Of a DNA stretch of 64,000 nucleotides, positions 41,022 through 52,355 are shown piece by piece. The translations under genes were made by a program, and so were the position numbers. A model generated the notes under the pieces. That model ran no database searches. It had not been told where the DNA came from and saw only the letters and a program-made list of their open reading frames with translations. Positions within the stretch are counted from its first letter, which is position 1, and every line of letters begins with the position of its first letter. Location: positions 3,511,802 to 3,575,801 of the forward strand of contig JAWWNJ010000002.1 in assembly GCA_037176885.1 (NCBI GenBank), given 5' to 3'. This DNA is from Favolaschia claudopus (taxonomy: Eukaryota; Basidiomycota; Agaricomycetes; Agaricales; Mycenaceae).

Positions 41022-41501
41022 ATGTCGCGCAGCTCCATCGCCGCGCATGAGCACAAGTCGGACGACGCGGGATGCTATGCGTACGAGATATCCGACGCGA
41101 CGGAGAGAATGGAGGGTTCTCCACCCGCGTTCGATAATCCACAGAATATGCAGCGCTCCTCCTCCCCTCCTCTTGATGTATTCCATAGCACCGGTACCTC
41201 GCGCCCGGAGAAGAACGAAAATGCTTTCGTCTTCCATGACTACAGGCTCCATCGTTTCGCTGACGATGGGCTCAAATGCACCAGCACACCCACCACCGCC
41301 GATGCTCTACCCTTCCCACCACCCCTTCCGCGCTTCGATTATCCTCCACCCCATACCGGCACTCCACCCCCCATCTCTCGGCGCCTCTACGTGGACCAGC
41401 CGCAGCCCCATCGATACCACCACCACCACACCACCACACCGCCGCTGACCCCATCCCCACCTCGCCTCGCGGAGATTCCTCACGACCTCCGCGCGGAATA
41501 G
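41022..41501 (+). CDS. Possible Pro/His-rich protein, start of a longer gene
   Basis: A 159-residue open frame (MSRSSIAAHEHKSDDAGCYA) with a mixed, protein-like first half. The second half is Pro/His/Thr-rich and low complexity (FPPPLPRFDYPPPHTG, HRYHHHHTTTPP). The frame stops at 41501 but neighbouring frames are open for several hundred bases, so splicing could extend it. A plus-strand frame at about 42168-42293 reads an acidic repeat (TDADADMDADMNMDEGDGDE) and could be its end. No family recognised. Confidence 0.35.
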   Translation: MSRSSIAAHEHKSDDAGCYAYEISDATERMEGSPPAFDNPQNMQRSSSPPLDVFHSTGTSRPEKNENAFVFHDYRLHRFADDGLKCTSTPTTADALPFPPPLPRFDYPPPHTGTPPPISRRLYVDQPQPHRYHHHHTTTPPLTPSPPRLAEIPHDLRAE

Positions 41502-41569
41502 CAGCGCGTGATGTATATTCCCCCCTTCTCGTACACTCGCTCCTCCCTCCCCCTCGTTCGGTGCACGTT

Positions 41570-42720
41570 CCCCCCTCATCCGTTCCTATCATCCCCGCCA
41601 GACCTCGCCGCTGCAAGCGTCTCCTTCACGCCCTCCGCACATCCTCTCTACCACGCCCTGCAGCTCGTATCTCAGCGAGTACCTCTCACATATCTACTCG
41701 CGGCAGCAAATGGGCAGGCGCGGGGTCTCAACGAGGACGAGTGCGGCGTCGACACGGTGCATCTCGCCATGTGCTCCTCCATCCATTCAGAGCACCGACG
41801 AGCCTCCCACAGTGACGAGGGAGGATGATGTCGTCGAGATGTCGACGGAGAGATGGGATACACGCGCAGCACATCCCCCTCCCCCCTCGTCCGTTCCTTC
41901 TACCCCTGCAACGGGACTCCTTCACGCTCTTCGTACCGCGACGCTCCACACCCATCCCCCGCACCACCACCGCCCCCTCGCATCTCGACCCGTATCCCGC
42001 GACACATACTTGGGAAGGTGATTATCGAGATGGATGCGCACGCCCACATTGCCGCCTCTATTCGCCCTCGCCCTCCTCCTCTCCAAGGTAAACGAGAACG
42101 GGGTCATCTCGACCCCCAAACGCCGCTGGTAGTTATCGACGTGCATGGATGCATGTATGGGGGGGATGGGCAGCAATATCGACGGATGCGGATGCGGATA
42201 TGGACGCGGATATGAATATGGATGAAGGCGACGGTGACGAGGCGGCGTCGACGTCCACTGTTGCCAACACTGGTGGTGTAGCGTCCAGCGCATGAGGTTC
42301 GCTGATGCTCGATATGCCGAGGAAGAGATGGGCTACGCGGCACGGCGACTGGGACGCGCTGCACATGTAAATCCCCCCCTCCTCGCCTCGCTCGCTGCTG
42401 AACCCCGCACGGCCCCATACACCGCCTCGCCTCGACCTCCACCCCGCCGCACCACACTTCCGCAGACGAACGTCGAACGAGGACTGCGCCATCCCGCACC
42501 GACACCGCTGGTAGAGGTCGGGGGTGCGTGGGTGTATGGTGTATGGGCCGCTATGAGCGGGATGGCAGCCGACCGCGGATGGGGCAGCGGATGTCGCTAC
42601 GGATGCGGGTATGCAGGGATATGCAGGGGAGGCGATGGTTACAGGGCCAGCGTCGACGTCGCACTAACACTGACGGGCACAGACGGAAGCCGGAGTCGGA
42701 GGTCAGATGATGGCCGTAAC
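41570..42720. repeat. GC-rich low-complexity region with internal duplications
   Basis: CCCCCCTC(A/G)TCCGTTCC followed by a CTCCTTCACGC(C/T)CT block occurs at about 41571 and again at 41881, about 310 bp apart. Short GGATGCGGATGCGGATATGG-type repeats lie near 42180-42220 and GGATG...GGATGCGGGTATG near 42570-42630. All six frames are largely open because of composition, so the many open frames here are weak evidence for genes. Confidence 0.55.
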
Positions 42721-43097
42721 GTCGAGATGTGCAGGTAGAGGCGCACATAGAAGGCTCGTGCAGACGCGTTGATACAAAGCGCGGTGGTGGTGGTGACAGT
42801 CAAGGTGGGATGGGGGAAGGGGGAGAGTTGACGGACGGTGGTGGAGCGGGGGTGACGCTGTTCATTGAGAGCTTCGACGAAAAGTGAGATAATGACCTGA
42901 AGAGGAAAGCCACGCGTCTACACCGCGAATCAGCGCGACTATCAGTACATGGAGTGGAGACATTGGGCCGTTCTGATGAGCTAGTGGGAGGTGAACAAGA
43001 GGTATCCTGCGATGAGGGTCAGGATGATATAGGGGTGGAGCGCGGACTGCGAGGGACATACGTGGAAATGGGTCTCCAAACCGCCACATATTCCCTA

Positions 43098-44140
43098 CTA
43101 CGAACCACAAACAATCAATGTCCCGGCTCCTCGCTCCCACACCCGCACACGGCGAAGGCGTTCACGTCTAGGTTCGCTATCTTCGTCAAATGAGAACTCA
43201 AAGAAGCGGGTACCGACAACGAAGACGCCGCCGATCGATGTAGCGACAGATATCCAAGGAGGAAGCTGCGAGGCAGCGCGGGCGCTGGGGTAGAGGTCGA
43301 GGAGTAGGGCGATCCGTCGGAGAGGATGGCTGGGATCAAAAGGAATGGGTTAGCTGAGATGGAGTATTTCTTGCGTAGGACATACCGAGTAGGACGATTC
43401 GGCGCGACGAGGGAAGGAGAAGGTGCGGCGAGGACCCATGGAACTGCAGACAGTTCTGGTTGAGTCAAAAGCGCAGACGAGAAAGGCTGAAAAAGCTCTA
43501 TTGGGTTTCAGTTAGGGTCCGTAATCCGCTAGATACGAAACGATATTCGCACCATATATCCGGGTGAGATAGGTGGTGAACAGTGTCTTGGATTGCGTTC
43601 AAAGTTCAAAGACTGAGCAATTTGTTATCACCCGAAGTACGATTCAGGTGAGCTTGAAGACGAGGATTTTTAGGACGTATCCACGAAGGGAATGACACTC
43701 ATACGCACCGAAGTCAAGCGCATTCGCCGCCGCTCCCAAGTCCCGCATTCCAGAGAGGCGTGGATTCCAGCGCAGCGGGGTATAGTCTTGGTGAAACTCC
43801 GAATCGTTGTGTCGAGGAGGAATCGATGATGCGGGAGGCGGTGAACTGGTCAGGCAAAGAATTCGTGGGTTAGCTTAGCTTTTCGTCGAGGAGGGCGAGA
43901 GTTGTTTATTACCTAGTCCTAACCGTCAAATACTGACGAGTACTCTGTATAAGATAGGCTCAATCCGAGATCTTCAATGGATGCAATTAGGATTTTTTGC
44001 GAAAATGACGATATAAAGATACGCACCATTCGGGACGAAGCGAGTGGCTCAGATGAAAGTCAGGACTGTTGAATACTCTAGGGCCTCCATGTCGACAATC
44101 TTGCGTGCGAGTTCAGGCGGGAGGACAAGTTTTGAGATCG
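43098..44140 (-). CDS. Predicted spliced gene, unknown function
   Basis: A clear coding-like exon near 43850-43711 reads HNDSEFHQDYTPLRWNPRLS then GMRDLGAAANALDF and ends at a good donor (GTGCGTATGAG). Downstream exons near 43490-43380 and 43325-43098 can be joined to give PNRPTR-HPLRRIALLLDLYP and a membrane-like segment WISVATSIGGVFVVGTRFFEF, ending TAG at 43098. Another frame (ORF 43115-43468) is open without splicing, so the 3' structure is ambiguous. The upstream exon near 44140-44020 is uncertain. No family recognised. Confidence 0.4.
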
Positions 44141-44895
44141 AGCTGGTCGTGGTCGGAAGGACGAAGGTGTGACGTGACGTGACTTCGATGATGGCGGCAA
44201 AGTCCGGTGCTCCTTGACCTCTTCCACGTCGCTCGCTGTTGGCTCGCTGGATTTACTGGTCTATGTCGGCGACGGCGGCCCGCTGGTCTCATTCTGAGTG
44301 TACTCTGAACTGCTCTCAGCTGTTAAAACGCTCTCCCTTCTTTTCAGTGGAAAATTTTCACCTTGGGACAATTATTGATGTCGAAACACAATTCCGAGAT
44401 TTTCCTAGGTTTTCGACAACTTGACTCTGAGATGTCCACCTCATTTCCTCGGTCAACGGTTGAATCTTCTGCTTTATCTCAGTCCCCCCTCGAATCTGCG
44501 GATCCGCCTCGAGTTAGCCTGCAATCTGGGTTGGAAATTCAAAGATTCCGATGCTCTGGGCGCACACGTCGACGTCGCTGGATCATTTCGAACGCCGCGA
44601 GGCAGTACCAATATATAACTAGTAGACGCGTCTGGGAGCGAGGTGATGACGTGTCTTTCTCTCTTGACCTCGGTGAATGCTGCTACTTTTCTCGTTATCG
44701 AATTTGCATCGTTGAAACTTGAATGAAATCTAAACAAAGGTCGAAGACGCCCGATGGTTATTAAGAGTAACATAGCAAGGATCCCAATGGTTACATTCCA
44801 GTATAATGTGTGCGACTGGACGCAAAAGAAGACCTTACATGCCTGGCACCGTACATAGTAGTTCGAGAAAAGCATATCAATCACCACACGAATCA
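44141..44895. other. Intergenic
   Basis: No convincing coding sequence. Holds the promoter of the predicted gene on the left and 3' flank of the F-box gene on the right. Confidence 0.4.
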
Positions 44896-46381
44896 TCACA
44901 AAGTCGAAAATTGTCGGCGCTCCTTCTGCCTCAGCATCCAAGACCAAAGTTGTCCCGGCCACTTCGATGATCGCTGGGTATCGTCTGAAATTACCCTGCC
45001 GTCATTGACTTGTTCCGCATTTGTGGGGGCCGATTCGAAGTGGAACCGCAACAATCCTCTCGCCTCCAATATCGGCAGTCGTTCTTTCATCAGAAAGACC
45101 GCGTGTTCCCCAGCAGTCAACAGCTTATTCAAAGAGGCGCGACCGTCCGCTATGCCCGACATGCGGAATTCCACCGTTGTAAGCGCGGAAAAGGCGCCGT
45201 CGGCGATGAGGACATTTTCGATTGCCTCCCAGAGCGTGTCGCGGTATCCGGCGTCGAGGTGAATGTCGAAGCACACGGTCCGCAGCAACGATGGAGAGGC
45301 GATGTCCAGCAGGGTGTGGATTATACCGTGGCCTCTGTCGTATGAGCTGCGTTCGCTGAAAGTCAATGTCGATAGGACGACGCATGGTTTGATCGAAAGC
45401 GCAACTTCTACAATTGTACAAGCGCGGTGGGTTCAGTTTCGCCTCGAGTGGCATCAGGAAAAGACATAAGCACGCACGTTGACCCCGACCTCGAGAAGTC
45501 AGCTCGGGAAGTTCAAGATGCTTCAATTGCCCGCCGATCTTGCGGAGTAACCCGTTAAGCGCCGAGGCGTCTGTTCCGACTGATAGAATGCGAAGATGGT
45601 CCACCCTAAGTTCCGCTGGTTCCTGTGACATCCAATCGATGAGCGGGATGTGCGGAAATTCCCCGAACGCGAGGTATTTCAGATGCCATTCAGGCAGGAC
45701 AATACGCCGCTGCAGAGCTCCGGGCCGGGCGTTCGAAGCAAGGACCTCGATACGACACTGAACAACCTCCAGGCTCTGGAGGCGGGAGAACAGCGCGATG
45801 AAGGTGATCATCGCTTCGTTTGTGGTAAATTTCGAGAACCGGATTTGGAGTTTGGAGATGAGACTCCACTGGAGACCGGATTCGATCGCAACGTCGCCGG
45901 GAGCGAGGTTTATATGAGATAAATCGAGAGCATGGAGGCTAGGAAGGGATGTAGCGAGGCTGATGGAGTCGAGTATACACAGTTTAGGCTCGTTCCAAAG
46001 CCGCCAGCCGCTGATGTGTAAGCAGAGAACAGATCGCCCGAGGTGATCCCTGGTCGACAGCAGGGCTAGGAAACATTCGTAGTTGTCGTGCCGGAGGCTA
46101 ACCTCTCCAAACAAGAGCAACTGTGCGTGTGAAGCCCAGGCGCGACAGATAAGACAGAGTCTTCGCAATCGAAGGATATCCCCCTCGAAATGATCGATAA
46201 TTGAAAATTGGATTTCGGTAGGCAAACAAACGGAGAACGACAGCTGACGAGGCTTGCTTCTGAGTTCGAGTAGCGTCAATGCAGATACGTGAGCAGTAGC
46301 AAAGCTTACTGGGTTCGACGCAGAGAGCGAAGCAAGCGGGACATGGGGGAGGAAGTAACGAGTGGGGAGAACAGGAGTCAT
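44896..46381 (-). CDS. F-box-like / LRR-type protein
   Basis: Starts at ATG 46381 (or an internal Met) and contains the F-box-like segment LPTEIQFSIIDHF...LRRLCLICRAWASHAQLLLF near 46210-46090. It is followed by leucine-rich stretches (SLPSLHALDLSHINL, LQSLEVVQCRIEVL, HLKYLAFGEFPHIPL, LKHLELPELTS). An intron of about 70 nt near 45480-45410 joins to FSERSSYDRGHGIIH and a C-terminal part ending at 44896. The role is presumably as a substrate receptor in an SCF ubiquitin ligase. This is the second such protein in the window; it lacks the coiled-coil leader of the first. Confidence 0.7.
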
Positions 46382-47459
46382 GTATGCAGTGACACTGCCT
46401 CAACGTCCACAGGGCTGTAGCAGTCAATCAATGTATGTGAATTGACAGGAAATTGAACGCGTCAGATATGTCGGGGTGCTTTGAAAGAGACTGTCGATGC
46501 AATTCAGAGGTACAACAAGCCCAAGCGAAACCCATACCGTTTACAACAAAGTCGGTACCATATCGCATAGACTGTCAAAACATTCTGCCCCTATATATCA
46601 TTGGCTGTGTCAACGAAAAGAAGCAGTAAAAGGGAACACACACCTGTGGTCATCTTCATATATGCTTCATATCTGACTACTCCGCATCCCTCTCCAAATC
46701 ATCCGCGCGCGGCAACTCATCATTCCCGTCTCATTCAAGCTCGAACCGGAATGCCACCTCCTTATAATTACTCGTCGAGTTTAGGCTAGATCGCCTGAGG
46801 GAAGTCAAAGAGCAAGCGAAGTGTCGTTGTCAACCGTCAACTGAAGACGGCGCCGAGGTGGATGATCGTGGCAGAATGCAAGAGCGAGTTGTTTGGCGCA
46901 CTTTGCATGATGCGGCGTCTATTTGCCAGGCTATCTGATGTCATCAACTTGTTCCTTCGCTTTCACGCCCATGTCGATTTCACCCGCCTTCCTGCCAGTC
47001 AATAGCAACAACAGTCGGTGCTTGGTGTTCTAGATTGTGCTGATATCCGAGAGCTCGGGTCTGCATCGACTCTGCGTCGACTTTCTGATCCCCAGCAACG
47101 AAATTCCGTTCTGAATGCGCATCAGCGGACTCGGTTTTCTCGTCTGCTTCTGCTACCATAGATGTTTTGGCTCCGTGTTCTCGGTGATTCAGGATCAAAC
47201 GTCTCTTTGGCCTCGATACTCTATCCCTTCCGCTTAGACTCATCTGGCTACCTAAACAATGTTGACATACATACCTCCACTTTCTGCAACTGTCTCAATT
47301 CGCTCTTGGGCTTGACGGAATCAAACAGGTCAACCTGCTTTATTTGTCTCCATCTCCTTCTGAAGTTCTTGACTTTGTCCTCTTATTTACCTCTCGCAAT
47401 CTCCGCTTGCGCTTACCTTTCTTTGCGCATTCATTGATTGGTTCGGCGGTGATCTATGC
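46382..47459. other. Intergenic, start of subtelomeric tract
   Basis: No gene supported. An open frame at 46980-47243 (-) is charged but has no splice or family support. Confidence 0.4.
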
Positions 47460-47501
47460 TCCACAATCCAATATTTCACTTGATCACACCCTCAGGCCTC
47501 A

Positions 47502-47655
47502 GGGTCATCAGGATTCCGAATACTGATGTCCATCGGCAAGGCGGGTAGCTTGTATCCAAACCGAGTTCGACTCTCGGCGACCCATGGTTCGTGCTTGCTT
47601 CTGGAGTTTTTTGTTTTTCTTGGCTGCATGGCACGTTGAGATGCGGATAGATTTT
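47502..47655 (+). mobile_element. tRNA-like SINE candidate
   Basis: Contains a perfect T-arm shape (CCGAG TTCGACT CTCGG) with a box-B-like GAGTTCGACTC, and an A-box-like TCGGCAAGGCGG about 30 nt upstream. It shares its head and a downstream GTTGAGATGCGGA tail with 60414-60560. No full cloverleaf forms, so it is not a functional tRNA by eye. Confidence 0.5.
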
Positions 47656-48952
47656 GATTTTGATTGATCCCTCGGGGTGAACGGGGCGATTGCTGCGATG
47701 TTCACATGAACAGTTGAATATATCATCATTCAATATTATTAAAAACGACCGAAGCGCCCAAGGTGGAAGCTATATCATGGTCGATTGAGAGAATAGGTCT
47801 GATTGAATCGACCTCACAGGGGCTGGGAGATCTCGTAGACAATATAGTTATTTTCCCGGAACCGTTATATCGTTTCGGCGAATTCGACATCGCAGGACAG
47901 GAACAGTCGGCTGTAGAAGCAATGGCTTAAATTTCAGTGAGATGCCAAAAAATTCTCGCGTCATTTTGCTAACAGGTTCGTCTAGGATTCAACGCGATCC
48001 GAACCCGTGGGCTTATGTACTACTGAGGGGAGGCTCTCAAAGGGTAGCGCGACGAGTTTCGTTCAAATGTATCGAGAAAGATTGGTAGTTCAACAAGATA
48101 ACAAATTTCGAGGAAAAAAACAACGTTGTCCAAGACTAACGAGGGAGCTGGGAGTCGAACCCAATCAAATTGAACACAAGGAACGTCCCCCGAAATCAAA
48201 GGCATAGATGGTGTTCCGTTCCCTCGACGACTCCTTGTTGTCCCTGGGATCAATATCAAGTGTAAGATCTAGACAGTGACACACCGTAATCTACTTACCC
48301 ATGAATCGATTGAACGAGATTCGTTGTTCAAGTTGACTGGGATTATAGATAATATGAGGGAGAACTGAGATGCGAGAGACCAAGGGTTGTCGATTTGACG
48401 AGCAGGTGTAGAGCCAGATAATTGTAGACATTAGGGTTTTGACCAAACGCAACTATAACGACGAAAATCCCGCCTTGTGCTAGTGATGGGAGGAAGCTGA
48501 ATGGGAACGGGCGAATGCGGCAGGAGGACATGGAATAAATATAACAAGGTAAGGGGCGCGGTGAGCTGCTGAGAACTCGGAGAATTATACTGCGTACAGC
48601 TTGACATAGCGGGCACCTGGTATCGAAAGGGATACAGGATAGGCCTATTTGATTGATTTCGGAATTTTCAGGTCTAGTATTGGGAGCGAGTACAGGATGG
48701 CGACGGACTCACGTGTGGTTTGCATGTGGGTGTATCACGGATCTCTGGTTGCGAGCGCGGGCGCGTGTCGGGACGGGAAGAATTCAGATGTGATCTGAAA
48801 AACAAGAAGAGGAAACTGCCGAGTGGGATGAGAACGTCGAGAGTCGTATCGAGACGAGTGTGGTTTCGATGCAATGAGAAAGAAGAGACAGAGAGGGTTG
48901 GAAGGGAGTCCTAGACTTGAGACAAAAAACATGTCTCCAGCGCGCAGAGGGC

Positions 48953-49050
48953 CTCCGAGAGTCGAACTCGGTACGAGCGCAAATGTAGACTGTCGATACC
49001 TAAATCAGAACTGAGCGCCGCTAGTTGTCCGGTAGACCCGGTGTAGAGTA
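48953..49050 (-). mobile_element. tRNA-like SINE candidate (minus strand)
   Basis: On the minus strand it reads GCGCTCAGTT (A-box-like) and CCGAGTTCGACTCTCGG (perfect T-arm). The 21-nt stretch next to the T-arm recurs at 61620-61640. The acceptor stem does not pair well. Confidence 0.45.
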
Positions 49051-49210
49051 CGCAGGTGGTGATAACTGCAAGCGAGCACGATTGCGATGTTAGTATGAAT
49101 CTGGGTGCAACTTGAAGTATGAACGTTCACTGGGAGATAAGGGTCGTCGTTTGAGAGGACTGAAGCAGAGGAGTATGAGCTGGAATACTGCTGGGTGAGG
49201 AGACTGATAT

Positions 49211-49499
49211 ACCGTACAATTTCATTCAATTCGGAAGTCACGCGTCACGCACCCCAGTGTCGATCCGAACATTGGCGTTTGGTCACGCATCACAACAGCC
49301 TCTGTCGAACGCCTTGAGCGTCACGGTGGTCATGAAAGCGGCCAGATTGTGCAAAAAAGAGAAGATTTTGCGTTTCGAAAATTTTTGTCTTCGAAATTTT
49401 GCGGTTGGTCACGCAAAATTTTGCTCGTGTCGAATTGTCGAATCGGTTCCAGGGGGTCACGCGTCACACCCCCTGTCGATTTGAACGAAATTGTACGGT
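49211..49499. mobile_element. Short inverted-repeat (MITE-like) element, about 289 bp
   Basis: Left end ACCGTACAATTTCATTCAA (49211-49229) and right end, reverse complemented, ACCGTACAATTTCGTTCAA (49481-49499) are inverted repeats with one mismatch, extending several bases further. GTCACGCGTCAC occurs near both ends. The flanks are AT-rich (GATAT / ATTAT); a TA-type duplication is possible but not certain. No coding capacity. Confidence 0.6.
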
Positions 49500-49946
49500 A
49501 TTATAGTGCCCGTCGCGGCTCGCCAGATTGAAGTAAGACGTCGCTTCCGTTGTTTTCGCACTCCGAGTCTCGGAGACCTAACGGAGACCTCTAACCAGGG
49601 CGGAGAACTCAGAACTCGAGGGGGGAAGCAGTTGTTTTGTCGGGCCCGAGGCAACAGTAGATGGTAATCAGGCATTCGGTAATCCTCGATAGATGAACAC
49701 GTCGCCAGAAGTCCCAGCGTCTTGGAATTGGGGAGAGACCATCGTGGTATTGAAGCAAGAGGCGTTTGATTGCATCAAACGGGCTAACCAATCAGAAACA
49801 AACAAATCGCTTTTGCCCTTCCCCGTCATCGTCCGTCTGCAGCTGTGAGCTCACCGTCGAGGCGCAGCCTCACGACTTTCAGCTGTTTTCTATGAATGTA
49901 GACGCTGGGTAAGTATCCTTCACTCTCCATGACACCGAGAATTTTG

Positions 49947-50378
49947 TAGGGCTCCAACCCGTCCGTTCCGTCCGTTTCCGTCCAGAAAAACGGGAAAAAC
50001 GGCACCCTGCCGTCAGGACCCGTCCGTCCAGCACCTCTCCGCAACCTCAGACGGGACGGGTGCCGTCCGTCCCGTCCGTCCGTTTGACGGGAGTACGACG
50101 GGAGTAACCAGGTCAGTTTCGAGGGTATGATGGCAAACATAGTCGGAATCGACGCGAATCAGCAACCAGAGTTGAGGGAAAGCAACAGCCGACCCTCGGG
50201 AAGCTTTGCCGCCGCTCCAGGCACGCACTGCTGATCAGCCGGCAAGCGATACCCGTCGACGGCTCAAACCCGTCCGTTCCCGTCCGTCTTTTCGGTCGTG
50301 AAAATCCTGGACGGGACGGGTTCCGTCCGACCCGTCCGTCCGTTTTTTCCGTCGAAAGACGGACGGGTTAGAGCCCTA
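49947..50378. mobile_element. hAT-type MITE, 432 bp
   Basis: Terminal inverted repeats begin TAGGGCTC(C/T)AACCCGTCCGT, 19 of 20 matching, at both ends. The flanking 8-bp GAATTTTG is duplicated (49939-49946 and 50379-50386). Related repeat block B has a single uninterrupted copy of the target at about 59112-59117, which supports insertion. 8-bp duplications and TAGGG-like ends are typical of hAT elements. The interior is rich in CCGTCCGT repeats and has no transposase. Confidence 0.85.
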
Positions 50379-52130
50379 GAATTTTGACGTGAGCTCACCT
50401 CCGACACACAATTTCACGAATTTCAACTGTTGGCAATGCTTCCAGCCGCTGGGTCGACTATGGGCTCGATGACACCGATAATCCTGACGCTACTGAGGCT
50501 TTGAATTTCCCGGTCTGAGTCCGAGTCTCTGACCACTGCGACTCATTTCGCCGACAAACGACTCCAACTGGATAACCCTCAACCTTCCCAACGCCGCCTG
50601 ATTTTCTGGAGTACCGGACACAGCTCCCCCTTCTTCCATAGGCTCCCTTCTCCTCGTCTACTTTCGCTCACGACTTCTGAATGTAGACCCCGGATATTTC
50701 GCACGTTTCTCTCCTCCGAACGCGTCTGTGGTAGGGCGAGTAAACAATATTCTGGGGGTAGCTAGGCAGTACTGAGTAGGTGCGTTGTCGTCCTGTCCCG
50801 TTTTCTTTTCTTCCGCCTCGTTCATTCGCGCTCCCCGTGCATTACCACACACCCCCACCTCCCGCGCTTTGCTTCTCTTTCCTTCCGTTCACCTAATTTC
50901 TCACCCTTGTTCTTCCGCCCCCTCATGATCATCTTCGTCTGCTCACCGCTTGAAATATAGGCCGCCGACGCCGTTCGGTATTCGATACGTTGGCAATACC
51001 GCTCATCAACGCGTCTTTCGATGTACTTGCCAAAACAGCCGCACTCAAGCGTCAGAAGCGCGAACTGGGGACGGGCAAGCGAAGCATGGGCTGAGTAAAA
51101 GGGAGCCACAGTGTTGTGTACATATACGGCATTCGCAAGGTACGTCGCCTCTCTCTTCCCCGCCTTCTCTTATCCTTTATAACACGCTCCACGACACTCA
51201 TTTGCTCCTCATATCGCTGCACGCATAGTGTCGCCCCTACCTTCCCCACACTGGACTGTTTCTTTCTCTTCCCCGTGGCACTCCCTCTTCCCTTCTCTCC
51301 CCCCTCCCCTCGCCTCTTCGTCATCGGTTTCGCTCCCTTCACGATTGACGTTGCTGACCACGCTCCCATGCGCGATGACATTCGCCCTCCACGTATCCGT
51401 TCCGTTCTTCAAGTTCGTCGATTCTCGGTGCCCGGTCACGGCGCCGCCTTCCTCCCTCTTGCCGTTACCCAGCCTCGCTGTCGAAGTCGCCTTGTACCCA
51501 CCGCGCATCCCCTCCCAAACATACGCATCCCTCCAATGTTCTTACGTTAGAATCGAGCACTCAACTTGGTTCCATTCTACGTCTGATCTATCCGCCTCTC
51601 TCGTCTCCCTCTCTGCACGCTTTTGAGCTTCTCAGTTTTCTCTTTTCCTTGCCCCCTTCTCCCCGGCGCGTCTTTGCCTGATGTTGTAGAGACACCGACT
51701 CAATAAACTACACCATATTGCAGTCCAAGTGACTCGTGAACTCGATCTTTCGATGCCTCCCTCAGCCTTGCGCAAAAATGAAGGTTCTTTGCAAGCATAG
51801 GTCAGGCGCCGGGCTCCGAACCCGAACATCGACTTCCGATCCTCTTGAATTTTCGCATTTCGCAGGGAAAGCGCGATGCACGGTCGTAACCTCGCTGGCG
51901 GGGTACATGAGCTTCAGCTTGATTTTCTCCACCGATATCATTTCACATCTTTCACGCCTGATTCAAACACTGAGGTTAATGCGCGGGCCGCAGGGAACTT
52001 TATTTCGAGAACACGGGAGGAACAAGCGGTTGAAGGCAGAGATACACATCACCAGTTGGGGGCTCAACCCAGATACTGAACTAGTTTATCACTTGCTGGA
52101 ACTATAATTCACGGGACAGTTCAAATAATA

Positions 52131-52355
52131 TGGATCATTAAAAGAGGTTTGACAGATAGTATACTATTGTCTCTTGTCCTCAATGAACGCCCGCATCAGC
52201 GTAACTTGTTATCTACACGGTGGCGTTAGCGCGCACTAAATCGACAGCCTCTGTCGACCTCGGCAGAATCGAACACTTGAACGGCAGCGGAGCGCTGGGA
52301 TTTTGATTGAGGGTGCACACTCAGCATGCATTCGGAGCACATATTGTGAAGAAAC
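52131..52355. other. Junction between block A and P450 gene
   Basis: No gene supported; 3' flank of the P450 gene. Confidence 0.4.

Larger units (their letters stand above)
47460..52130. repeat. Subtelomeric repeat block A
   Basis: Collinear with block C (60.37-63.70 kb). Paired anchors, A then C: T-arm-like unit 47502/60414; segment 48150-48235/60848-60945; an exact 21-nt match at 48967-48987/61620-61640; CCGTCGCGGCTCGC at 49510/61865; 49700-49830/62005-62130; 50420-51140/62180-62860; 51690-51900/63340-63545. It is lengthened by two inverted-repeat elements. It carries only short, poorly conserved open frames. Confidence 0.8.

Noticed and set aside
51810..51850. GCGCCGGGCTCCGAACCCG as a tRNA T-arm (also at 63465)
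   Set aside because: It lacks the TTCGA loop and any A-box or cloverleaf. It is simply a conserved part of the subtelomeric repeat.
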